A stretch of DNA of 64,000 nucleotides from Adenophora triphylla var. japonica. Lineage: Eukaryota; Streptophyta; Magnoliopsida; Asterales; Campanulaceae. The position numbers were made by a program, and so were the translations under genes. Numbering within the stretch: the first letter of the stretch is position 1; each line of letters opens with the position of its first letter. Where the stretch lies: the NCBI GenBank assembly GCA_022495995.1, contig JAFEMH010000734.1, forward strand, positions 248,001 to 312,000, read 5' to 3'. The notes beneath the pieces are model-generated. The model saw nothing but the letters and a program-made list of their open reading frames with translations, was not told where the DNA came from and made no database searches. Below are positions 22,411 through 32,659 of the stretch, piece by piece.

Positions 22411-23427
22411 ATGACAACACATGACACAACACTTAGCAGGTATAATTCATTAAGTCATTCTAATATTGTATGTTATCATGGTTTTGTTAGTTTTGATGCA
22501 GAGAATTCATTGGAGGATGAGCTTAGTAAGGATGAGCTCATTGATGAATTAAAAAAACTCTATGAGTCACTTCTCAGAGAATGGAAAAAAGGAGAACAAT
22601 ATGGTAGTGTTCTTGACAAGGAGAACCAGGAGCTTAATGATTGTATGACTCGGCTAGAGGTTCAACTAACTAAGAAGGATGCGGAACTTGATAAATTCAA
22701 GTCCAAACTTAAGTTAGCCAAAACAACCTTCAAGAAGCTCAATACCTATACGGGTTCTTCAAAGTTGGATGAGATACTAAATTTAAGTAAGCCTCTCAAA
22801 GCAGGTATTGGGTTTCAAGAATCACTAGAAAAAATTACTTCTACCTTGTTAAATGAGGAAACTAATACTAGTTTTGTAAAAGAATATATTAAGGAAAAAG
22901 GTAGTTGTTCTAGTAAAGTTTTCGACCATTCATTTGTGTGTAAGTATTGTCACATAGCTGGATATAACAAATCTGAATGCTTTACTCTTCAAAAGAAAAA
23001 GTTCAGTTCTCAAGTGTTGACTCAAGTGTTGTCAAACTCTCAAGACAACACTCGAGACAACACAGGTGGTCAGAAAAACAAAAATTCAAAAAGAAAAGTT
23101 TGGTTTCCTAAACCTAATCTGAAATTTAATGTTATCTATGCTGCTTAAAGGACTAATGTTTCAGGTGCTTGGTACTTTGATAGTGGTTGTTCACGTCACA
23201 TGACAGGAACAAGATCTTTTTTGAAGGAATACCAACATATCCACGGAGGCTCAGTTACCTATAGAGGTGGAGGCAAGAGTAACATAATAGGAAAAGTAAC
23301 ACTTAGTGTCACCGGCTTTCCTCCTTTAAAAAATGTATTACATGTAGATGGATTGGTTGCTAATTTAATTAGCATTACCCAATTATTTTATGACGATTTG
23401 GAGGTAATTCAATATGGATACTTGTAA
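22411..23427 (+). pseudogene. N2 gag-pol linker, second zinc knuckle and protease
   Basis: 22411-23148 encodes a charged coiled coil (KENQELNDCMTRLEVQLTKK) followed by a degenerate knuckle CKYCHIAGYNKSEC in which the expected His is Asn. A short gap with a stop leads to the protease motif WYFDSGCSRHMTG (about 23170-23208), the D-S-G signature of copia protease, and the frame runs to 23427. A long coiled coil before the protease is usual for SIRE-type gag. Confidence 0.8.
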
Positions 23428-24350
23428 TGTTTTTTATTTGATAACACTAATGTTTGTGTTATGACAGGAAAAAGATCGAGTGATAATTGCTAATTTGTTG
23501 GTAAAAAACAAGTGTGCAATTCGGCTAAAATTGTTGACACAACTTTATCGTATCAAAAGTTAGGACATGCTCATTACAAAAATATTGAGAAGATTGTCAA
23601 ACTTAGTGTTGTCAAAAGTTCCCAATCTAATCTCAAGAATACCATGGTGAGTAGTGACTTCCAATAAGGTAAACAGACTCGTGTTGCTCAGAGTGTTGGA
23701 CAACACAGTGAACAACACTCATGAACAATACATTATTTTCAGCGTTTGCACATTTACTTAATGGGTCTAATATAGGTAGAAAGTATGGGAGGTAAGAAGT
23801 ACATTTATGTAATAGTGGCTAATTTTTCTAAGTTTACTTGGGCCTATTTTTTAAGAGAAAAATCTGAAACTTTTGATAAATTTAAAAACTTATACTCCAA
23901 AATAAAAAATATGTTTTGTTCACCTATTTTCTGTATTAGGACTGATCATGGTAAAGAATTTGATAACATTTTCTTTTCTACATTTTGTAATAAAAAGGGA
24001 ATGCACCATGAGTTTTTGGCACCCAAAACCCCACAACAAAATGGTGTGGCCAAAAGGAAAAATAGGACTTTACTAGAAATGGCCCGTGTTATGCTAATTT
24101 CTAGAAAAATTTCTAAAAGATTTTGGGCCGATGCATTAAACACGACATGTCACACTTCAAATATATTTTTCTTAAAACTTGGTACTATTTTCATGTGTTT
24201 GGGTCTTTGTGTTAAGTTTTAAATGACCGGGACTACTTAGGAAAACTTGATTTAAAGAGTGACAAAGCTATCTTTCTTGGATATTCTCAAAACAGTCGTG
24301 ATTACCGAGTATATAACTTAAGATTAAAAACTATTCAAGAATCGGTAAAT
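23428..24350 (+). pseudogene. N2 integrase
   Basis: A degraded zinc-binding region is followed by an open core at 23785-24222: YIYVIVANFSKFTWAYFLRE, RTDHGKEFDN and PQQNGVAKRKNRTLLEMARV. The second Asp (TDHG) is present; the first reads Asn (ANFS for the usual D-D-F/Y-S) and the catalytic Glu of the E-R-x-N-R-T motif is Lys. With two of three catalytic residues changed the enzyme should be dead. The C-terminal domain follows in pieces. Confidence 0.85.
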
Positions 24351-24368
24351 ACTGTTTCTAACGACTTA

Positions 24369-25380
24369 TTGAGTGTCACAAATGAACCAACTGAAGATGT
24401 GCCTCTGATGTTGCTGGAAGAAGCTGGAGAAGCTGCTGAGATAGAAGTTGTTTCACATAATGATTCAGCTACAGATTCAGGTGTTGCCCCTAGTGTTGCC
24501 TCTGATACGGCAACACCTCAGACAACACATGATTCCAGAACAGGGCCTGTAAATAATGTTTTAGAAGAAGAAGATGATGTGGTGTATCAACAGAGACCCC
24601 CCAACAAGAATTAAGAATAACCATCCCACTACTCAGGTAATTGGGGAGGTTAATGAAGGAATTCGAACAAGAAATAAGGAGCCGGTTAACTATAGAGATA
24701 TGGTAAGGTATGTGTGTATGTGTATGTCCATTGCGTACTACAAGGTAAAACACTCCTGTTTTGTTTCTGTTATTGAGCCTAAAAATGTGGTTGAAGCTTT
24801 AAAAGACAATTTTTGGATTCAAGCTATGCAACAAGAGCTTGAACAATTTACCCGAAATAATGTTTGGTGTTTGGTAACTCGTCCTTTACATACTAATATA
24901 ATTGGAACTAAATGGATTTTTAAAAACAAATCTGATGAATTGTGTAATATTGTTCGTAGCAAAGCTTGTCTTGTGGTTCAATGTTATACACAAGTGGAAG
25001 GAATCAACTATGATGAGACCTTTGCACCTGTGGCTATGATTGAGTCAATTAGACTTCTCTTAGCTATAACTTGTTACCTTAAAATCACATTACACCAAAT
25101 GGATGTTAAAACGTCTTTCTTGAATGTATACTTAGATAAAGAGATTTATGTTGAGCAACCTAAGGGTTTTAAAGATCCATTTTACCCAAATCATGTACAT
25201 AAACTTGAAAAAACCATATATGGCTTGAAACAAGCTCCACGTGAATAGTATGGGCGTTTAACAAGTTTCCTAATTGAATATGGATTTGTTAGAGGCGAAG
25301 CCGATAGGACATTGTTGATTACTTTACTAAGAACCCTGTGTACTACAAGATCACTAACCATTTCATTGAGTGAGATAGAC
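24369..25380 (+). pseudogene. N2 reverse transcriptase, deleted before the active site
   Basis: 24369-24614 is an acidic, GTGTTG-rich linker. RT follows at about 24660-25248 with the copia patterns WIQAMQQELEQFTRNNVWCL, GTKWIFKNK, INYDETFAPVAMIESIRLLL, LHQMDVKTSFLNVYLDKEIY and GLKQAPRE. A stop replaces Trp after APRE. Sequence then jumps near 25310 from GFVRGEADRTLL into a short ...KNPVYYKITNHFIE tail, so the YVDD motif and nearly all RNase H are missing. Confidence 0.85.
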
Positions 25381-25789
25381 ATAAAGATCTCCCTTGGGTT
25401 TCAGCTGCTCCTGCTAGTCCTACTGCTATTCCAGTTCCAGGTGTTGTCCCAAGTATTGTTTCAAGAGAAGGCAACATTCAAGGCAACACTCCACCAATAA
25501 TGATTGATGCTTCTGTTGTACTAAACTTTCTCCACAGGCAAATGAAGCACAATGATTCTCAGATGCAAGGGTGGCTGGAAATGAGAACATACATCGAGTA
25601 AATGGTAGACTTGATTTCTTCCAAAATAGGGGGAGATCAAAGACAACGTGATGTTTCTACTGCCGATGCTGGTATAAGTGCTGGAGCTGTGGGAACTGAA
25701 GAAGGTGGAACAGAAGGTGCAAGGGCTGATCCAACCACCGAAGCTAGAGGTTGATGGAGTTAATTTTTTTTCTTGGATTTGGTGATAAC
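25381..25789 (+). pseudogene. N2 env-like ORF remnant
   Basis: In one frame it reads AAPASPTAIPVPGVVPSIVS, then LNFLHRQMKHNDSQMQGWLE and a Gly/Ala/Glu-rich tail ending about 25753. It looks like the last part of the accessory gene that SIRE-type elements carry after pol. It ends just before N3. Confidence 0.5.
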
Positions 25790-26552
25790 TAGACATGGGC
25801 AACCGGTTCCCGGTTCCGGTTCCGGTTCCGAACCGCCGATTCCAGTTCCGGGAAAAGGGGGAACCGAGATGGAACCGCCAAAATCCGGTTCCCGGTTCCG
25901 GTTCCTTGCTGCCGGTTCCGGTTCCGGTTCCACGGTTTTTCGGTTCTATTTTGATCCCTTTTTTTTTTTTTTTTGAAAGCTGTACAGGTGGGCGACCGCC
26001 CAAGAGAAGTGGGCGACCGCCCATGTCTAAATTCAAGCATAATAAGTAGATATAAGGGGTCAAACGTAAAGAGTATAGCAAATGGCATACACTCGATCCA
26101 CTCGTCCAGTGGTAGCATATGCATTCAGTAGGCATATAAATGTTTGCCCAGTAGGCTTTACTTCAAGTTTCTTCATCTCTTCAAAACACTTCATTCAAAG
26201 TGAGAATAGGTAGTCATAATTCAAAGTGGTGAGGAATAGGATGAGCGTGTCATTCTGTAAGTAGGTATGTCAAACTCAATGGAAAACATGCAAATTTTGT
26301 TTTTTTTTTTGAATTTTCAGCAAGAACCGCCGGTTCTGCCGGTTCCGAACCGCCGGTTTCCCGGTTCGGTTCCACGGTTCCGGTTCCGGTTCCAAAACCG
26401 GCGGTTCACGGTTTTCTGAAAAGTGGAACCGAGACTGACTGGCACGGTTTCGGTTCTTGCCGGTTCAGTTCTTAGGATTCCGGTCTGCCGGTTTCGGTTC
26501 CGGTTCGATTCTCCGATTCCGCCCGGTTCCGGTTCCGATTTGCCCATGTCTA
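25790..26552. mobile_element. N3: hAT-type non-autonomous element in N2
   Basis: 763 bp with inverted termini TAGACATGGGCAA...TTTGCCCATGTCTA and a perfect 8-bp target duplication GTGATAAC (25782-25789 and 26553-26560), the size made by hAT transposases. Both arms are long GGTTCCGG/CCGGAACC arrays in inverse orientation. No transposase gene; ORFs across the arms are products of the repeat. The middle has a T-run and a direct GTGGGCGACCGCCCA repeat near 25988-26022. Confidence 0.9.
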
Positions 26553-26822
26553 GTGATAACAATTTTTATTTATTTAGTTTGTTGCTTAAACAATTTATGT
26601 TTTTGTTTTGGTTTAAATTGGTTGTTTGTCGGGTAGTTTATTTTTGGGATATTTTTTGATTAGTTTATATAATCCTTGGGTTGATTTTCTTTATATCTAA
26701 GGTTGAGGGGGAGTATAATATTAAGGGGGGATCTAATTTGAAGTTACATAACTAATATTCTTATGTAGGAAAATCACTTTGTATTTCATGAAGAAATGTG
26801 TAACTAAGGGGGAGATTTTTAG

Positions 26823-27786
26823 TGTTAAACACCAGTGTTGTCATTGGTGTTTCTCCTGTGTTGTCACACCAGTGTTGTCATTGGTTTTTCCTCATGTGTT
26901 GCCATCGTACTGGCAATTTAAAATGATGATAGTTACTACTTGTTATTCATAAATTAGAAGGTGATAGTTAGTTATTTTCGTGTCTGCAATTAGTTTGTTA
27001 GAAATGTGTTTGAATAGGTTTTAATGGTTGTACAAGGCAATACAATTGAGTAAGAAAAGGAAATTACACATAAATCCTCATTTATGTGTAAAAGTGGAGA
27101 CCAAGTAAAGTTGGTTAGAGGCTTACCTAAATGGAGGGACTGAAGATAGCGTGTTCAAAGATGAAAAAGCGTGTATGTATAAGCAATGAAGCAAGGGAAG
27201 ACCAAGTTTTCCTACAAACAAGGAAGGTGGAGCTAAGAGTGGAAAGGTGGTTCCACTTCTTTCTCATGGCTTAAATCTGGCGAGATTGAGTAGGCTCCAA
27301 GTTCTACAAGCCTATGTAAGTGCAAGCATTTTACAACTTCAAATCACTCAATCCACAGTTTAGATTTGCACAAGATAGAACACAATCTCACAGTGTTGTC
27401 CCATGTGTTGGCAACACTCTATCCAACAACAGTGAGTTATATGATTAGCTCTCATTCTTAGAGTGTTTTTGTGTGTGAGATAGAGCGTTCTTATATAAAG
27501 TGTCTTCTAGAGTAGTCGTTCCATTAAGTTATTAATTGATTGAAAATCATTAGGGAAATTTTTGGCCTTATAACGAAAGTTTATTTATAAGAAAGGTCTT
27601 GCCATCCGAGCACCCTATAACTTGAGAAAAATCTACTCTCTTGTGTTTATTGTATTTTTGCTGCTATAATATCTCAATTATTTTCATCATTTTGGATTGG
27701 TGTGAACAGTGTTGTTATTAGTGTTGGCAATAATATTGACAACACTCGTTTTATTTTTTTCCTTTCTTAAGTCATTGGCAATTTCA
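26823..27786 (+). repeat. N2 3' LTR with preceding polypurine tract
   Basis: 964 bp, TGTTAAACACC...GCAATTTCA. A purine run AAGGGGGAGA (about 26807-26816) lies just ahead. Between N3 and the LTR is non-coding AT-rich sequence with further AGGGGGAG runs near 26707. Confidence 0.9.
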
Positions 27787-29175
27787 TTTCTCTTTCTACC
27801 AGTTGCAAAGTGATCTAGAAATCTCGTCCTCATAATCTTCCAGCTATCTATGCTCCCCTTTTTCTTCTCACGAAACCAGGACAGGGTTGTTACGGAGAAG
27901 GTACTAGCAAAATCCTTGCATAGAATGTCATCTGCCTTGGTGAGGAGTGTCATGGTGGATTCAAAGCTCTGCACATGGTCTCGTGCATCAGTGGTTCCTC
28001 CATTTATTTTAAAGTTGGGGATTTTAAAAGCCGGATTGGGAGGTTGATCAATAATCCGTTGGGAGAAGGGACGAGTGGCACTAGTATCCTTCTCCTCGAC
28101 TTCCTTCTTCCCCATCCCCATCCCCATCCCCATCTCATCAATTCTTTTTTAAGAGGAGAAGCTCCCTCGCATCTATTCATGTGCTACAGTGGGAACTACA
28201 ATGGGTCCTTTCCTTTTCTCTATGTGCATTTACTTGACTTTGCTCTTCATGTTGCTGGTGATTGACATGATTATCCCCATGTCCAGCTGGTGCCCTGCCA
28301 TTTAATGGCCTGGAATGACAAGAAGGAACCTGCAGGGAGTTATCTCTGGACGGGGAGGACTCCTGTGACGAGGAGGGCTCCTAAGACGAGGAGAGGGATT
28401 TCGACAGGGAGGAGTCTTTTGCCTAGCATGAATGAGCCTTGCTCTTAAGTTTGCTGAATTGACCTCCTGGTCCATTTGATTATCAAATTGGTCCCTTAGG
28501 TCTCTTCCATTACGGGCATTATCGTGTCCATGAGCCCTATGACGTGTAGGGATGTCCTGGACGGGGAGCTATCTGGATTTACTAGTAGCGTCACGATGTG
28601 GGCGATTTTGGCCAAGGGAAGGTTTTCCCTATTCCCATGACTACCACTCCTATCAAAGCGACTTCCCCCTATGGGAAATCTAGTCCTGGTAGGTCTAAGA
28701 AATTCAGCCAGAGAGTGATCTGGATCAAATTCTAGCAAGACATTTTGTGTTTCATAATTGCGTTGCAGAGTGTCCATCTGGCGGTGTAGTAGAGTTCTGC
28801 GATCAACAAGTGGAAGAGATGAGACTCCGCCTCCTTGGGCAGCATTTCTCCCCTTTTGGCTGACTGCTGGTCTTCCTCGTCGTCGACGATGGGCGGGGTT
28901 CAAGGGGATCTCAGTCACGGGCTGTCCACTCGACTGCAAGTTTATACCCAAAGGAGGCAGTCCATGATTCAGAGGTAGAGGAGGTGGCAGTCCACCATTG
29001 GCTAACATAATTGTTGTTCCAGTGTTGCCATGAGTTTCCTCCATAAGATGATTATCAATATCTAGTATTATGCTAGCAGTGTGTCCTTCTTCCATTAGGA
29101 TTAAGGGAATGGAACAGAGCAGAATTTTTCGGCTACAAAGGATTGTCCGATCATTTCTCCATAATGGAACCAAAC
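27787..29175 (-). pseudogene. E2 gag, N-terminal part and leader
   Basis: Minus-strand frames 29173-28496 and 28133-27787, with broken sequence between. The first is Pro/Arg-rich without a fold I recognise. The second carries the start of the gypsy gag domain (FKIPNFKINGGTTDARDHVQ, then SWKIMRTRFLDHFATG) and is cut by N2 right after GRKRN; it resumes at 20244. The repeated ATGGGG near 28115-28138 codes MGMGMGMG in a simple-sequence run. The bases next to the LTR (minus strand TTTGGTTCCATTATGG) would be the primer site, but I cannot assign a tRNA. Confidence 0.85.
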
Positions 29176-29880
29176 TGATGATGCCAAAAACATCAGATCA
29201 ACCCAAATAAAGCGGCTAGCTTGTATCCTGAATGCTTGAATAGCCTGAAAAATATGAATAAACACGTAAACTAAGCCGGGGTTTCACCGGCGAAGGACCT
29301 ACGACGTGAAAGTAAGTATTTATGTTTATGAGAGCAGATCAATTGATACTAGTTCAGAGTCAGAGAATTCATTACCAGAAAATTGTGATTTATGTCTGGT
29401 ATTTATAAGTGTAGGAGATAGTGTCATGCCTTGCATAGGAAATTAGGAGAGATAATGAGTCAAATTCTACTCAGATCCTAATTTCATGATATCCTAACTG
29501 GCGTAGGATTAGAAAAGCTTTCGGTACGTATGCCTAGCAGACCTGCTACTCGACATAGTGTGCTGGTCGACATAGTGTTATGCCTGGTAAGAGTGATTTT
29601 AAGGGTAGGGAAACCCATTTCCCTTATAAATGCAGCTCAGTTATAGATATTGCCTCTGATCGTCATACATCAGTTATCTGATCGTCCCGGTCACAAGGCT
29701 ATTTCACTATGTATGTATAGGTCGAAATAGTGTCTTATAACGAGGAGAGTAAGATGATCATAGGTAGGGAAGCTCGTTTCATATGTTGTATTTGGGACTT
29801 ATACATATTTTTCATTGGACTTAATCCATTGGATCTTTTCCATTTTATGGCACACAGTCATACCCAATTTATACCGTTCA
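29176..29880 (-). repeat. E2 5' LTR
   Basis: 705 bp, partner of 5975-6685. The minus-strand TATAAATA box is at 29407-29400 (ACTTATAAATACC), in the same relative place as in the 3' LTR. Confidence 0.9.
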
Positions 29881-30429
29881 GGAAACATCCTTGGTAGCAG
29901 GTAACACTATTTCATCTGAAATATGAAAAAACCACTTTGAACCATGTATATATAGGTTTTGAGAACAACCTCATTATCACTCGATTAAAAACATATTAGT
30001 GAATGAATCAATTTAGATTCAATCTCAGAGATTTGGGAATTTAGATGCTTGATAACTGGATGAGATTTAATCGGTCTCACAAAATGTTTGTTGGGTCGTA
30101 CATAAGCTAACATGCCTGGCCGAGCCATATGAGTCACGGGCTGAGATCGTGTTTATGTTGTCGAGTTGGGCTGGGTGGATTAAGGGGTTGGGCCTAGACT
30201 TACGTTGGACATCCCCAGCCTAGGTGAAAGTGAAACAGATCAAACGTGAGGAGACTTATTTGTTGTACTAAGCAAAGAGTCAAAGGACCGAGTGGCGTTA
30301 GTAGTACTCGTTTGTTTCGAATTCAAAAAAAAAGAATTATTTTGAATGACCTATGGATTTTAACTTTGAAATTGAAGTGTTAATCCAATAAGCAATGTAC
30401 AACCACATTATCTCAGTTAATAAGTAAAA
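29881..30429. other. Unassigned segment between E2 and a foldback element
   Basis: No gene seen. It contains a TATATATAGG (about 29948) and a G-rich stretch at about 30115-30215 reminiscent of plant LTR sequence, but no paired repeat is in the window. It ends with TAAGTAAAA (30421-30429), one half of a candidate target duplication. Confidence 0.4.
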
Positions 30430-30917
30430 AACGGCCGATCAACCAAGTGGTGCAACGTACTTTCGCTTTTTTTTTCAAATAAGGTAACGTATTAACTAGT
30501 TACTAACTTAGATATCGTACTTTCAAAATTAATTTCAAATAAGGTAATGTACCAAATTTTTAACTAACGTCGTTAAAAAATCTAACGGGGGTAGGGGTAG
30601 GGGGTGGGGGGTGGGTAGGGCGGGGGGTGGGGGGTAGGGGGTTGGGCGGGGGTGGGGTGGGTAGGGGGTGGGTGGGGGTGGGGGTGGGGGGTAGGGGTAG
30701 GGGGTGGGGGTAGGGCTGGGGGGTAGGGCAGGGGGGTGGGGGTGGGGGGTAGGGGGTAGCCCGTTAGATTTTTTAACGATGTTAATTAAAAATTTGGTAC
30801 GTTACCATATTTGAAATTACTTTTTGAAAGTACGTTACCTAAGTTAGTAACTAGTTATTACGTTATCTTATTTGAAAATGAACCTTAAGTACATTACCCT
30901 CCTTGGTAATTATCCCG
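30430..30917. mobile_element. Foldback/MITE with G-rich core
   Basis: Two inverted arms of about 150 bp (left about 30445-30596, right about 30762-30905) share long matches in reverse complement, for example TAACTAGTTACTAACTTAG and CGTTAAAAAATCTAACGGG. The 9-mer TAAGTAAAA flanks both sides (30421-30429, 30918-30926), the size typical of Mutator-like elements, with ends related to CGG...ACCAAG. No coding capacity. Mutator-type assignment is tentative. Confidence 0.7.
30597..30761 (+). repeat. G-rich core of the foldback element
   Basis: About 165 bases made almost only of G3-G6 runs separated by T, TA, C or A (GGGGTAGGGG, GGGTGGGGGG). It has well over four G-runs within short spacing many times over, so it should be able to form G-quadruplexes on the plus strand. 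Confidence 0.85.
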
Positions 30918-30926
30918 TAAGTAAAA

Positions 30927-32021
30927 GTCAAAAGCATCAAAATAGTAGGTTTTGGGGGCTTTTATGAAACAACGAGATACCGAGTTCAATAACAGTGGTC
31001 TACATTTGTTGATACTCTTTTTTTCTCCTACGTCAATGAAACCTGTTTCTTTTTTCTTCTTCTTTTTTGTTTATTTCTCCTTTCTTTTTCTTTTACAATT
31101 TTTTTATTTATTCTCATTCAACTCTATCAAATCACCTTTTTTGCTCTTTTATTTTTATTCTATCTTTCTTACTTTTGTATACATTCATTTTTAAAAAATT
31201 AAAATTAAATTAAGAAAATGAAAATGTAAAAAATATGCACAAAAGAATAAATCATCATGAATACAAAACAAAACTTTATTAAATTTCATTTACTTGCTTA
31301 TAAATTTACCCTTTTTTTCTCATGTTAAATTAACTTTGATTATATTTATGCTTTAATATATTTTTATATTTTTTATTTCTTTAAAAAACAATTTTATTTT
31401 TTTATTTCAGCATTTATTGAGTTTTTTTAACAAACATGTACAACTAGCTTATTACATCTCATAATCTTTTTCAGATCAGCTAAAACAAATAGTCTCAAGT
31501 TCATAATCCATAAGTCAATAAGTTGTTATCCGTCATCAACTATCAATCATCAGCAATCAAATGCGACAAATGAGCCTTTAATGTACTTAGCAGGTTTTTA
31601 TGGGGCAATGCAAAATGAGATGATGATATTTTATTGATTGGATTAATTATTGTTGACATGTCACACTCTAAATAAAAAAAAAACAAAATCATGACAAATT
31701 ATTTTATAAACTAAATTTTATAACATTATTTTATTTTATGACTTTAGTATCACCCGCTTTTATTTGCGTTTGGTACACACAATTTGTTACCGTTTTGATG
31801 TTATTCCTCATTTTTTATCTTTCTTTACATCCAACTGGGTAGCTCATGATACACGCGAAATTAATTTGCCAATTTTTATGTATTTTGCTTATTTTATATT
31901 TTTTATTTGATAAATTAGCATAACATTTTTTGGAAACTTTTTTCAAATAATTCAATTTTAAAAATTTAAATTTCAAAATAACCCACATTTGAAACTATTT
32001 GTCAAAATGACCAACTTTTTG
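30927..32021. other. AT-rich non-coding DNA
   Basis: Poly-T and poly-pyrimidine runs with no gene. The ORF-like stretch 30952-31194 is a Phe/Ser/Leu-only translation of a pyrimidine tract and is not a gene. Confidence 0.6.
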
Positions 32022-32173
32022 AAACTCACTACACGGCGTAGCGAGTTTATAATTTTGTCCGATTAAACTCGCTACACGATGTAGCGAGTTTAAATTTGCT
32101 CAATTTTATTTTAATATTTATGCTATTAAAAAAACTAAAATTTGAACTCGCTACACGGTGTAGCGAGTTCAAA
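32022..32173. repeat. Three near-perfect palindromes
   Basis: Copies at 32022-32048, 32065-32091 and 32141-32173 of an inverted pair built on AACTCGCTACAC / GTGTAGCGAGTT around a 1- to 3-base centre. The third is perfect over 33 bases (16-base arms, one central G). A half site (GTAGCGAGTTT) recurs at 45621-45631. Confidence 0.9.
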
Positions 32174-32372
32174 TTACCACAGCCCTAGTACCAAACCAAA
32201 GTCCCAAAGTTTGTACTTCGTCTCACTTTAAATTACAAAATAATAATATAAAAATTATGTATTAATAAAGAAAATTAAATAAAAATATTATTTTTCTATC
32301 TCAAATAAATACTTTAAAAAATGTACTTTTATAAAAATTATATTCTTCATTTCAAAAATAAATATTACTTTC

Positions 32373-32657
32373 GACTCAAAATGAATAACCAAAAAATAAT
32401 ACTACTACATTTTTTTTTCCAAAAAAATGAACATTATTTCTTTCATCTCAATGAATATTTAAAAAAAAAAATACTCTTCATTTGCCTAAAAAATTAATGA
32501 CATATTTTGAGACGAAGACACTAACATTACAAACAATAATTTTAGAGGCGAATGAAGTAGTATTAATTTTCAAAATATTCATTGGGATGAAGGAAGTAAT
32601 GCTCATTTTTTTGGGATAAAAAATGTAGTATTATTTTTTGGTTATTCATTTTGAGTC
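32373..32657. mobile_element. Foldback MITE, Stowaway-like
   Basis: Inverted arms run GACTCAAAATGAATAACC (from 32373) to its complement ending 32657, about 120-140 bp each, with matches such as CAAAAAATAATACTAC. The inner part has CATC(T/C)CAATGAATAT/ATATTCATTGGGATG, the look of a Stowaway-type MITE. The left arm and its left flank (from about 32212) recur at 45905-46196. No gene. Confidence 0.6.
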
Positions 32658-32659
32658 AA

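Larger units (their letters stand above)
20245..27786 (+). mobile_element. N2: SIRE-like Ty1/copia retrotransposon inside E2 gag
   Basis: Two LTRs (20245-21195 and 26823-27786) flank gag, protease, integrase and RT on the plus strand, then an env-like remnant that carries N3. Order protease-integrase-RT is copia. CCHC knuckle style, large gag and env-like tail point to SIRE/Maximus. Part of RT and nearly all RNase H are deleted. Flanks GTTAG and TTTCT do not match, so no target duplication is visible. GTGTTG(T/C)C and its complement recur throughout. Confidence 0.9.
5975..29880 (-). mobile_element. E2: Tat/Retand-like Ty3/gypsy retrotransposon, old, with nested insertions
   Basis: Two related LTRs (5975-6685 and 29176-29880, TG...CA ends) bound a minus-strand element. 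Order on the minus strand: LTR, gag (broken by N2), protease, RT, RNase H, archaeal-type RNase H, H2C2 integrase (broken by N1), repeat array, then an antisense accessory ORF on the plus strand, then LTR. Without the nested elements it is about 12.5 kb. RNase H plus a second YTDGSA-type RNase H marks the Tat branch. By eye the first 120 LTR bases differ at roughly 15-20% of sites, so insertion is old. The flanks (GGTCA left, GGAAA right) are not a clean target duplication. Confidence 0.9.

Noticed and set aside
20240..27791. Five-base target duplication around N2
   Set aside because: Flanks GTTAG and TTTCT do not match; lost or altered.
5970..29885. Five-base target duplication around E2
   Set aside because: Flanks GGTCA and GGAAA share only three of five bases.
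30952..31194. Membrane protein-like ORF
   Set aside because: Phe/Ser/Leu string from a pyrimidine tract.
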